From Sphingosinicella sp. (GTDB lineage: Bacteria; Pseudomonadota; Alphaproteobacteria; Sphingomonadales; Sphingomonadaceae), in contig NZ_JACESP010000004.1 of NCBI RefSeq assembly GCF_013911755.1, positions 62,001 through 126,000 of the forward strand: a DNA stretch of 64,000 nt, read 5' to 3'. Shown here piece by piece: positions 18,477-26,285 of the stretch. The number at the start of each line of letters is the position of its first letter. The first letter of the stretch is position 1. A program made the translations under genes and the position numbers. The notes under the pieces are model-generated. The model ran no database searches and was not told the DNA's origin. It saw nothing but the letters and a program-made list of their open reading frames with translations.

Positions 18477-19085
18477 TCAGCGCTTCACGATCGCGCGGAT
18501 GAAGGTGTCGATGTCGGGGAGGCCGGTGATGGCGATGCGTTCGGTGCGCTGGAAAGCCTTGAGCGCGTCGGTGAATGCGGCGGATGGTGCGCCGTTGGCC
18601 GTGCCCTTGAAGAGTTGTTTGGCGATCAGCGCGGCCTGCAACCGCTTCAGGCTGTCCTGATGGATCGAAATGGTCTTGCCGTCGGCTGAAACCTGGACGA
18701 GCGGAGAGGCTGCGGTCTGACGGAGCGGTCTGATCGCGGTGACGGCACTGCTCGCAGCATTTTCCAGCAGCATCTGCGGATTGCTGCGGCAAACGACGGC
18801 GACGACGTTCGGGAAATCGACGCCGGACTCGGTCGGAATGATGTCATAGGCGTCCGGGACAAGCCGGTTATGCGCGCTAGCATAACCCAGTAGCCAGTTA
18901 CCGTAGCGGGTGAACTCTTCGGGTTTGGCGAGCGCGGCGACATAGGTCGCGCAGGTCTGGGATCCGATACCGCGAATGGCGAAGCTGCCATTGGCGTCAG
19001 CGGCCTGCGCGGCACCCGCGCCAAGGCAGGCGCCGGCCGCAAGGGCGAAGGAGAGGAGCGCGCGACGCGCAAGACAAACGGACAT
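18477..19085 (-). CDS. Secreted protein with Cys pair and peptidoglycan-binding-like tail
   Basis: The open frame reaches 19223, but the signal peptide (MSVCLARRALLSFALAAG to AQA) begins at the ATG at 19085, giving 202 aa. The mature N-terminal half holds two Cys and motifs GSQTCATYVAALAKPEE, WLLGYASAHN and VVCRSNPQML. That pattern recalls small disulphide-bonded periplasmic proteins (HdeA-like or Rap1a/Tai-like), but I cannot fix the family. The C-terminal 40 residues (ALKAFQRTERIAITGLPD) resemble a PG_binding_1 repeat. It lies between giant 3 and tolQ in the same direction, so it may link the fibre system to the wall. Confidence 0.7.
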   Translation of the reverse strand: MSVCLARRALLSFALAAGACLGAGAAQAADANGSFAIRGIGSQTCATYVAALAKPEEFTRYGNWLLGYASAHNRLVPDAYDIIPTESGVDFPNVVAVVCRSNPQMLLENAASSAVTAIRPLRQTAASPLVQVSADGKTISIHQDSLKRLQAALIAKQLFKGTANGAPSAAFTDALKAFQRTERIAITGLPDIDTFIRAIVKR

Positions 19086-19169
19086 CGAAATTCCGATCCA
19101 TGAACTGGGCGGCATCGGTTCGTCGTGAGACGAAGAACGATGCACGGTTGAAATCCTGCCGGGGGAAGT

Positions 19170-19195
19170 CCCCCGCGCCCGATCGGACGCGGGGG
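19170..19195 (-). terminator. GC hairpin downstream of giant gene 3
   Basis: Inverted arms CCCCCGCG (19170-19177) and CGCGGGGG (19188-19195) sit between giant 3 and the 202-residue gene. The element is similar in sequence and position to the hairpin after giant 2, including a GATCGG loop. No T-run follows. It is more likely an attenuator or 3'-end stabiliser than a full terminator. Confidence 0.4.
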
Positions 19196-19293
19196 CACAC
19201 CCGGAAATTGGCAGCGGTGGCAAGTGCTGCCGGTCGTATGGGGGTTCCCGGGCATCCCGGCGCCCCAGGGGAGGCGCGCCGGAATTCCTTGGC

Positions 19294-22200
19294 TTACGGT
19301 CCAGCGTGGGCGACGGTGACGTTCACGTTGTTCCCACCGATGGTGAGCGTGTTGGTCGCGCTGTTGCCGTAGGCCGCCGACGCCAGCGCATTGCCGTTGA
19401 TCGACAGGCTAGAATTGGTCACGCCGCCGCTGTTGCCGGTGCCGCTGGCCACCGCGTTGATCGCGAGCGCGCCAGAGGTGACACCCGTGCTGGCATTGAT
19501 CGCGCCGGTGTTGCTCTGGTTGCTGGCAATCGCCGTGGTTGTCGGCGTCGTGCCACTGGCCGGGCTGTTGAGCGCGGTCAGGGTCAGCGAATTGGTCGCG
19601 GCATTGCCATAGGCCACCGAAACCGCGGTGTTGCCATTCACTGTCACCGCCGAATTGGTCACCGAAGGCGCCGTTCCGAGGTTGTTGAACGAAGCCCCGT
19701 AGGTGACGTTCGCCGTTGCCGTGACGCCGCCGTTGTTCACCTGCTCATTGAGCACGGCGAAGCTCGCCGAGACGCTGTCCGTGCGCGACGAGGTCAGCGA
19801 GGCCGAACCGCCAGCACTCGTGTTGGCGAAGCTGGTCGCAGAGGCCGAGAGCGCGTTGGTGGCATTGTTACCGCCGGCGCGCGCCGTGGTGGCATTGCTG
19901 TTGAGCGCTATCGAGCTCGTATCGAGCGGGCTCGGGTCGCTCGCCGTGGCCCCATCATAACCGGCGACCACGACATCCGCCTTGGTCGTGGCATTTGCCG
20001 TAACCGTAGCGCTGCTGACCTGCTGGTTGATGACGCCAGCCGAAGCGCTGTCGGAATTGGCTGTCAGGGTCAGCGAATTCGTCGAGCGGTTCGACAGTGC
20101 GGTCGAGCTGGTGGCGTTACCGCTAAGATCGACCGTACTCTGGTTGATGCCGTTGGAGACGAACTGGCTCTGACCTGTTGCACCGCCGTCATTGTTCCAC
20201 AGATTGGTCGTCGCCGCCGAGGTAACGGTGACATTCGAGTTCACCGACTGGGCATTGTTCACGACATAATCAGCAGCCGACGTATAGTTGCCCGACGAAC
20301 CGGAAAGCGAAGCGTTGGTACCATAGTTCGATCCACTCACGGTGGTCGACACCAGGCTCGTATCAGCCGCCACCGTCATGCTGTTGCTCGCAGCATTGAC
20401 CGTCGAGGAGGCGACGTTGCTGTTGTCGTCCAGCGACAAGGTCGAGGAGCTGTTCGCGGCGGGCGCCGCAACAGTCATCGTCGATGCCGCACCAAATGTT
20501 ACGGTTGTAGATGCCGATTGCTTCGAAAGCAGCGCACCATTGGTGGATACGCTACCGCCGCTCAGCGACACGCTGTTGGCGGCACTGTTACCAGCGGTCG
20601 TCGCCGATTGCGCATTGTTCGAAACGGATAGCGTGCTGCCGGTAATATCACTGGTGTCATCCACCGCCCCGGGAGCGCCAGCGCCCAGCGTCGCGATATT
20701 GTATGTGCCGGTAACAGTCGTCGTTTCCGAACCGCTGACCGCCTGGATGTTGGCAAGAGCATGATCCGCCGTTGCATAGGCCGCCGGTCCGGTGCCCGCG
20801 TTCGGTGCTGCTGTCGCGCCGACCGTCGTATCCGAAGCCGCCAGAGCGCTGCTGCCGGTCACCTTGATGCTATTGCTTGCAGCGTTGCCGGTGGTCGCGC
20901 CGGAGAGGACGTTGCCGTCTACGAGAACACTGCTGTTCGCGATATCCCGGCCGACGGTGACATTGGCGCCACTGAAGTCGGAGATGGTCGCGGTGAGCGC
21001 ACCCGAACTCGTCTGGTTGTTGGCCAGAGCCGAGGTGGTCGAGACGTTCGTCGCATCGAGCGCGACGCTGTTGGTGCCGGCGTTGCCGGTAACCGTCGAG
21101 CTTTCCGCATTGTTCGACACCGACACCGTACTGGTGCTGACATCGCTCAAACTTGGGCTGGCAACTCCGGTCGCCGACACACCGAATAGGGCGCCAACCG
21201 TGCTGGACAATGCGCCGGTGTTGGTCTGGCCGCTGGATACGGCCATATCCGCTGCGGCCGTACCGGTGACATTCGCTGTCGCCTGCGACGAATTGCTCAC
21301 CCCATTGCCACGGGTCAGATTGGTAGCCATCGCCGACAGCGTATTGGTTGCGCTGTTGCCGCGTGCCGATCCGCTCGTGCTGTTGCCATCCACCGTCACG
21401 CTGCTGCCGGTGATATCATTGCCGACCGTGACGATCACACCGCCGGTCGATGGCGTACCTGCTGAACCTCCGCTGTTATAGGACGCAGCGAAAGAGGGAT
21501 TGTTCGCTGCCTGCCCGGTCGCTTGGACAACGATGTTGCCGCCCGACAGGGTGAAGGTGAAGCCCGCACCGTATTGTGCGGTGAGCGCGGTAACCTCACC
21601 AGCCGTATGGCCGCCATCCGTGGTAGCACCGTTGAACGTGTACGGACCCGACCCCGTGTTTCCGGTCGAAGTGAACGTGAAGTTGTGCGTCGTCGGCGCC
21701 GTGGCCGCGGTGCCCGCCTTACCGATCAGCACTGCAGCGGTGCCGTTCATCACCTGATCGTTGGCAACGGCAGCACTGGTTCCGAGATTGGTCCCCGACA
21801 ACGTGATCGCGTTCCCAGTGCCGAGTGTCGCGTTGCCCGCTGCATTGGCTGCCAGGCTGTTGCCGTCCGAGGCCACGCTCGAGCTGGTCAGCCTGCCGCT
21901 GATCGCGGTGCTGACATCGGTGCTCTTGGTCTGACTGGTGAAGGCATCGGTCAAACCGGCCCGCACGCTGGTACCCGAAGCGACCGATTGCTCGTTGGCC
22001 ACGGCGAAGGCGGCATTGGCGGTTGCGACGCTGCCGCTGACGCCTGCCGCAGGCGCTTCCGTGCCAAGCGTGCTGATGGTGGTGGCCGAGGCGGTGATGG
22101 CGTTGCCGCCCCGGTTGGCCGCCGCATCGGCGAGCACGCTGTTGTTCGACGCCGTGATCGCCGAGCTGCCCGTCACATCGCCGGTGATCGCGTTGGAAAC

Positions 22201-23448
22201 GATCGGGCCGTCCGAGCCCGCGCCGCCGACCTGCGCCACGATCGTCTGCGTGCCGGTGGCGACGGTCACATCCTGCTGCGAGGCGATTGCCGCGACCGTG
22301 CCGGAGGACGGCGACGCCAGGCTACCCGTTGCAATGCTGTTGGCATCGATCGTGGTCGCGTTCGAAACCTCGTTGCCGCGCGCCAGAGCGCGAGCCGAGT
22401 TGCTGTCATTGGACAACGTCGAGCCGGTCACATTACCGGTGATTGAGGCGAGATAGCCAGCGGTGCCGGCCGCGTCGTCCACCAAAGCAGTGACAGTCTT
22501 GGCGCCGACGCTGGTAACCGCCAGTTCCTGCTTCGAAGAGGTAGCATAGCCACCAATTGTGGCGCTGCCGCTGCCCGCGCTCGCCTGGCCCGCGCTCTGG
22601 CCTGCCAGCGTCACGTTATTCCCGGAAACAGCCTGGCTGTTGGAACCCGAGTTGGCGACAGCTGTGGCAGCCTGGCTGTTGTTGGTCAGATCGACCGTGC
22701 TACCCGTGAGCGCCGTGGTAGACGGCCCCGAGCCGGTCGAAAATTTGTCGAGCGAGGAAACCGAGGCGGTCAGCGAACCGTTGAGGCTCGACTGCGCCAC
22801 GCCAATGCCTGACGAACCGCTCGTGCTGTTCACGCTGGTGTCGACCGCGGTCACACCAGAGTTAAGTACACCCGTCGCGCTCTGGCTGTTGCCAGTGATC
22901 TTCGCGGTGCTGCCCGACATGCCATGATCGATGGCGATGCCCATGTCGGTGCCATCGGTGACCGAGGCCGTCGCGCTGCTGTTCTGTTGAGTCAGCGCGA
23001 TACCGATATCGGAGACGTCGACCACGGTCGCGCCGTTCGTACCCGCGTTGGATGAGGCCGTCTCGCTCGCATAGCCCGAGCCGGTGACATTGTTGAGGTC
23101 GCCGTTGACTGCCAGGGTTGCGGTATTGGCGTAACCAGTCGCGGTCGAGGCGTTGCCGGTCGTCGCCGACGATCCCACGGTCACTGTGCTGTTGGTCAGC
23201 GCATAGGCGGTCGCGTCATTGTTGCTAATCGTCGTGTTGACCGACCCCTGCGTATTGCCATTCAGAGCAAGGCTCGGAGAAGATGAGCTATAGTCGTTGA
23301 AGCCCTGCTGGACGCTGATCGATTGGGTCGAGGTCGTCGTATCCGACGGTCCTGCCGCCAAGGCCTGGGTCGCGCCCAATGTGGCGAGAAGCGCCGTACT
23401 TGCGCCGGTCATCAATGCCGAGCGCATCCTTCTGGAACGTGTATTCAT
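19294..23448 (-). CDS. Giant Asn/Gln-ladder repeat protein 3
   Basis: This 1384-residue paralogue of giants 1 and 2 has the same leader (RRMRSALMTGASTALLAT) and the same C-terminal unit (SLSINGNALASAAYGNSAT). It is the copy nearest the HfaA/HfaB-like genes, 78 bases after hfaB, which is the position of hfaD in the Caulobacter holdfast-anchor cluster. Its ATG has a strong ribosome site (AAGGAAG). It contains the compact module (DNA about 21430-21730) with Phe/Tyr residues and a GAGFTF motif shared with giant 1. No membrane barrel is present. It is proposed to be exported by the CsgG/HfaB-like pore as a surface-anchored fibre. Confidence 0.8.
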   Translation of the reverse strand: MNTRSRRMRSALMTGASTALLATLGATQALAAGPSDTTTSTQSISVQQGFNDYSSSSPSLALNGNTQGSVNTTISNNDATAYALTNSTVTVGSSATTGNASTATGYANTATLAVNGDLNNVTGSGYASETASSNAGTNGATVVDVSDIGIALTQQNSSATASVTDGTDMGIAIDHGMSGSTAKITGNSQSATGVLNSGVTAVDTSVNSTSGSSGIGVAQSSLNGSLTASVSSLDKFSTGSGPSTTALTGSTVDLTNNSQAATAVANSGSNSQAVSGNNVTLAGQSAGQASAGSGSATIGGYATSSKQELAVTSVGAKTVTALVDDAAGTAGYLASITGNVTGSTLSNDSNSARALARGNEVSNATTIDANSIATGSLASPSSGTVAAIASQQDVTVATGTQTIVAQVGGAGSDGPIVSNAITGDVTGSSAITASNNSVLADAAANRGGNAITASATTISTLGTEAPAAGVSGSVATANAAFAVANEQSVASGTSVRAGLTDAFTSQTKSTDVSTAISGRLTSSSVASDGNSLAANAAGNATLGTGNAITLSGTNLGTSAAVANDQVMNGTAAVLIGKAGTAATAPTTHNFTFTSTGNTGSGPYTFNGATTDGGHTAGEVTALTAQYGAGFTFTLSGGNIVVQATGQAANNPSFAASYNSGGSAGTPSTGGVIVTVGNDITGSSVTVDGNSTSGSARGNSATNTLSAMATNLTRGNGVSNSSQATANVTGTAAADMAVSSGQTNTGALSSTVGALFGVSATGVASPSLSDVSTSTVSVSNNAESSTVTGNAGTNSVALDATNVSTTSALANNQTSSGALTATISDFSGANVTVGRDIANSSVLVDGNVLSGATTGNAASNSIKVTGSSALAASDTTVGATAAPNAGTGPAAYATADHALANIQAVSGSETTTVTGTYNIATLGAGAPGAVDDTSDITGSTLSVSNNAQSATTAGNSAANSVSLSGGSVSTNGALLSKQSASTTVTFGAASTMTVAAPAANSSSTLSLDDNSNVASSTVNAASNSMTVAADTSLVSTTVSGSNYGTNASLSGSSGNYTSAADYVVNNAQSVNSNVTVTSAATTNLWNNDGGATGQSQFVSNGINQSTVDLSGNATSSTALSNRSTNSLTLTANSDSASAGVINQQVSSATVTANATTKADVVVAGYDGATASDPSPLDTSSIALNSNATTARAGGNNATNALSASATSFANTSAGGSASLTSSRTDSVSASFAVLNEQVNNGGVTATANVTYGASFNNLGTAPSVTNSAVTVNGNTAVSVAYGNAATNSLTLTALNSPASGTTPTTTAIASNQSNTGAINASTGVTSGALAINAVASGTGNSGGVTNSSLSINGNALASAAYGNSATNTLTIGGNNVNVTVAHAGP

Positions 23449-23526
23449 GGAATACTTCCTTCGAATTGTTAAAGAACATGGTTAATTTTGTTAAGCGTGC
23501 AGACCCCTGTCTCGCCTTTGCCCCCC

Positions 23527-24918
23527 CTATTTCCTGATCTGAATCCGCGCGATTTCCTGCATTCCAGGGGTTCCGCGATGGATGGATGTGTCGGCCTTGT
23601 CGGGCCGCCAGGTGACAGTGACGCCAGCAGGGGTGATGCCGCGATTGGCGAGCGCAGAGACCACCGCCGTGAGGCGCTGGTCGATCAGACTATCGCGCTT
23701 GGCGGGATCCCAGTTCTCGGTGTCGCGTGCCGTGATGGTTACATCGACAGCGCCTTTGGCAGCTTGCTGTACGATCTGGTCCAGCACCGCCTGAGCGTTG
23801 CCAGCCAGGGTGATGTCGCCGAATTCAAAGCTGATCTGGAGCGAGTATCCGCCGGATAATCCGCCCGAGGCGCTCAGGTCGTTGAGCGTCGCGCCGGACG
23901 TCTGTGCTGGTTGGGCGACCACGGGTTGAGCGGGAAGGACCGGCGTAGCGACCGGGGTAGACGCATTCTGTCCACTGGGGCGGACCAGCGAGCGTCCTCG
24001 CAGTTCTTCTGCTGAAAGGTCCGGGATTGTCGCCTGCCGCTGCGCCATGCAGATGGCCGGATCGACCTTCGCCACGGCAGCGATAAGTTTCATCGTCGCT
24101 TCTTCGAGCGCGGCGCGGACGCCGAGTTGCAGCGGTTCCTGCCCCTTGGCGCCAACATTGATGTCGAAAAGTGCGGTGCCGAAGAAGCGGAAGACGTTCG
24201 CCCCGATCTCATAGCCAGTGAACTGCTTGGTCAGGCTGACGGTCTTGATAACCTCGAGCGAGCGGGAATTGACGATGCGCAGATCGACTGCGACGCTCTC
24301 GGTGAAGACGCGCGCCTTGGGACCGATATTGTTGATCGCTATCTCGCCGCCGCCAGAACGAATGTCGTAGTTCAGCTCGGTGATACCGCCGACGATGTAG
24401 TAGTCGGACTTCGTGATGCTGCCGCCGAAATAGGGGAGCCACGGCACCCGGTTGCCGTTGACCTCATGGACATCGCCGTCGCCAAGCTGGCGCCGGTCGG
24501 TGTAGCCGAGTTCCCTTTCGGCGATGGTGGGATCAAACCGCTCGGCGATGGCCAGCGGCCCGCCGATCTTGCCGAGCGCGGAATAGACCATCAGGGCGCC
24601 GCCCTGGGTGATCGCATTGCCCTCGTTGATCGAATATTTGCCGGTATAGTCCTTGACGTCACCGACCGCGATCACACGACGCGGCCCGTTCTGCGCGGTT
24701 AGTTGGTCACCGAAACAGGCAAGCGCCGCCTCCATCGGCGAGCGATTGTCGCGAACCGGCGTCCCGATCGGCGTCGGCACTTCACCCGGCGCCAGGCGCT
24801 GGGCGTCGAGGCCCGGATGCAGCACCGCACAACCCGAAGTCATCGCCGCCAGCGCCAGAAGCGCAGCCGACCTACCAAGATATTTGAGGCGTTGAGAATG
24901 ACGCAACATGCTGATCAT
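23527..24918 (-). CDS. hfaB: HfaB/CsgG-like outer-membrane secretion lipoprotein with OmpA-like C-terminal extension
   Basis: Two in-frame starts exist: 24918, and the ATG at 24909 with better ribosome-site spacing. The leader ends in a TSGC lipobox. Residues about 60-290 show the CsgG/HfaB fold signatures: ALACFGDQLT, RVIAVGDVKDYTGKY, a DYYIVGGITELNYD strand pair, and LRIVNSRSLEVIKTVSLTKQ followed by AALEEATMKLIAAV. CsgG forms the nonameric curli export channel, and HfaB is its Caulobacter relative needed for holdfast anchoring. After a Pro/Gln-rich linker, a C-terminal domain (about 355-460) with FEFGDITLAGNAQAVLDQI resembles an OmpA-type domain but lacks the final NRR box. That extension is not usual for CsgG. 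Confidence 0.8.
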   Translation of the reverse strand: MISMLRHSQRLKYLGRSAALLALAAMTSGCAVLHPGLDAQRLAPGEVPTPIGTPVRDNRSPMEAALACFGDQLTAQNGPRRVIAVGDVKDYTGKYSINEGNAITQGGALMVYSALGKIGGPLAIAERFDPTIAERELGYTDRRQLGDGDVHEVNGNRVPWLPYFGGSITKSDYYIVGGITELNYDIRSGGGEIAINNIGPKARVFTESVAVDLRIVNSRSLEVIKTVSLTKQFTGYEIGANVFRFFGTALFDINVGAKGQEPLQLGVRAALEEATMKLIAAVAKVDPAICMAQRQATIPDLSAEELRGRSLVRPSGQNASTPVATPVLPAQPVVAQPAQTSGATLNDLSASGGLSGGYSLQISFEFGDITLAGNAQAVLDQIVQQAAKGAVDVTITARDTENWDPAKRDSLIDQRLTAVVSALANRGITPAGVTVTWRPDKADTSIHRGTPGMQEIARIQIRK

Positions 24919-24927
24919 CTCCCGCCG

Positions 24928-25458
24928 TCAATTCAGCGCGCTGTATTGGCAGGCGGTAGAGCCAGTGACCGAAGCGGTCTGGTTGCCCGAGTTGGTCTGC
25001 TCGGTGTTCAGCGTCTGGAAATTGTCACCCCGCACGCTGGTCGAAATGTCGCCTGAAGTGCTCGAGCCGACCGTGCCGCTGTTCGACTGATTGGCGGTAT
25101 TGCTGCCAGCGCCCGAAGCACTTGCCAGCGTCGTCGTATTGTCATTACCGGTGGAACTGGACGAATGCCCGGTCGTGCTCGGCGAATTGGCGATCGCACT
25201 GCTCGACGCCTGGTTGCCGGTCGCGGTAGACGTTACCGAGCAATTATACTGACGATCGATGTAGGTGTTATAGACGGGCGCGGCATAATAGCCGTTCTGC
25301 TTCTTCTGGCGCAGATCCTCCAGATAGGCCTTGTTGACCTTGTCAGCAGTGGTTTGGAACTGCCAGCCGGGATTCTCACCGACATTGTTGGCGAAGACGG
25401 CCGTGGGTGCCAGCAAGGCGAGGACGAGCACACCCGAAATGAGGGGTGACGTTTTCAT
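24928..25458 (-). CDS. hfaA: HfaA/curli-like secreted Asn/Gln/Ser-rich protein
   Basis: The 176-residue protein has a signal peptide (MKTSPLISGVLVLALLA to VFA), a charged segment NPGWQFQTTADKVNKAYLEDL, a YNTYIDRQYNC motif, and then a low-complexity Ser/Thr/Asn/Gln tail with TATGNQASSSAIAN, a final ASVTGSTACQY block and two Cys. This is the pattern of HfaA, a small curli-like component of the Caulobacter holdfast anchor, encoded just before hfaB as here. It probably seeds or anchors the larger proteins on the cell surface. It is the first gene of the long minus-strand set and has a 408-base non-coding leader. Confidence 0.7.
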   Translation of the reverse strand: MKTSPLISGVLVLALLAPTAVFANNVGENPGWQFQTTADKVNKAYLEDLRQKKQNGYYAAPVYNTYIDRQYNCSVTSTATGNQASSSAIANSPSTTGHSSSSTGNDNTTTLASASGAGSNTANQSNSGTVGSSTSGDISTSVRGDNFQTLNTEQTNSGNQTASVTGSTACQYSALN

Positions 25459-25866
25459 AAGGGGACACTCCGGAGAGACGAGAGGAAAGGACCGGAACGC
25501 CCGGCCCTGCGGGGCCGAACGTCAGATCGGTACGCCGCGAGACGGCGGGTCCGATGAAAGCTGGCGGGACGATCCTTGCTCCGGAACAGGATGCGGGCGC
25601 GCTTCTGGTGGCTCGCCTCACACCCCGCCCAGGCGTCCTCTCCCGTGGACACTTTGATACGCGAAGGATGTGCATTGCCGGTTGAGTGACGAGGCATGGC
25701 GCCGTCCGTGCCGTGGCGCGGTGCGACCCGACGCCATGCCTCGCCTTCCCGTGGTGCGACCCGAGGGAACCGGCTTGAAAGGGTAATGGCCGGGCAACGG
25801 ATCTCACGAGAATCCGATGGGCTACCTTCCGCAGCCGGCTGAAAAGAATGGAAGGGACGAGAGCGA
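25459..25866 (-). promoter_or_regulatory. Non-coding leader upstream of the hfaA-led operon
   Basis: This 408-base gap holds no convincing gene; overlapping open frames here are Arg/Ser/Pro-rich shadows. A perfect 11-base inverted repeat, GAGGCATGGCG (25691-25701) and CGCCATGCCTC (25732-25742), lies about 230-280 bases before hfaA. The direct repeat GGTGCGACCCGA occurs twice around 25720-25765. It could contain the operon promoter and regulator sites or a terminator for the EAL operon. No clear -35/-10 or sigma-54 site was found. Confidence 0.4.
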
Positions 25867-26103
25867 TCACTGGAAAATCTTCCAGCCCACCCAGAGCACC
25901 GCGCCCCAGAAGAGAATTGCAGTCGGGATGCCGACAACTACCAGTAGCGGCGACAGCGGACTGGGCCTGCCATCGCCGTCCTGGCGTCCCCGAAAGAAAT
26001 GGTAGGGATCGGGTGGCCCCCAGGGAGAGCCTTCATGCGCACTCAGCCGAGCCTGTTCATGCTCCGGTCCGACAGGAGCATGACCGTGCCGTTCGACGTT
26101 CAT
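25867..26103 (-). CDS. Small single-pass membrane protein (78 aa)
   Basis: The ATG at 26103 overlaps the upstream stop by 4 bases (ATGA), which fixes the start. The N-terminal half is hydrophilic with His and Pro (HGHAPVGPEHEQ, GPPDPYHFFRGRQDGDG). The C-terminal end is one hydrophobic helix (LLVVVGIPTAILFWGAVLWVG). No family was recognised. It belongs to a three-gene operon with the EAL protein and the 61-residue protein, and may be a membrane partner of the phosphodiesterase. Confidence 0.6.
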   Translation of the reverse strand: MNVERHGHAPVGPEHEQARLSAHEGSPWGPPDPYHFFRGRQDGDGRPSPLSPLLVVVGIPTAILFWGAVLWVGWKIFQ

Positions 26104-26285
26104 GCGAACGCCCTCCACAGTTCGACAAGGCCCCACCAGAGCAGGCCACTCAATGGCACCGCCACGAGTATCCCGCGGAATGTGCTCCTGCCATCCGGCC
26201 AGTCCTCCGGCGGCGCATCGGGATCAGAGGCTGCGACCAGCCACGCCCAGCGCCCGTCGTGGCAACGGCGATCATCACCGGTCAT
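26100..26285 (-). CDS. Small single-pass membrane protein (61 aa)
   Basis: The start chosen is the ATG at 26285, which overlaps the end of the EAL gene by 11 bases; another ATG lies at 26298. The protein has a Trp/Asp-rich soluble part (CHDGRWAWLVAASDPDAPPEDWPDG) split by short turns, and one C-terminal membrane helix (ILVAVPLSGLLWWGLVELW). The layout mirrors that of the next gene. Function is unknown. Coupling to both neighbours suggests a shared role. Confidence 0.6.
   Translation of the reverse strand: MTGDDRRCHDGRWAWLVAASDPDAPPEDWPDGRSTFRGILVAVPLSGLLWWGLVELWRAFA

Noticed and set aside
9964-22446. Long plus-strand open frames opposite the giant genes (for example 9964-11250, 15212-16780, 19306-20631)
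   Set aside because: They mirror the repeat and GC bias of the minus-strand giants, are full of Arg/Gly/Ala repeats, lack domains and ribosome sites, and differ between paralogues. They are shadows.
9475-23448. Giants as autotransporters or two-partner secretion substrates
   Set aside because: There is no C-terminal barrel, no TPS domain and no TpsB gene nearby; an HfaB/CsgG-like pore is encoded instead.
9475-23448. CRISPR-like repeat array
   Set aside because: The repeats are coding, degenerate, in frame and without unique spacers of constant length.
25558-25578. Possible sigma-54 promoter TGGC...TTGCT before hfaA
   Set aside because: It is on the plus strand, facing away from hfaA, and the spacing of 10 instead of 7 bases does not fit.
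25376-25937. Two overlapping minus-strand frames of 160-164 aa between hfaA and the EAL operon
   Set aside because: Both are Arg/Ser/Pro-rich, overlap each other and real genes, and have no ribosome site or motif.
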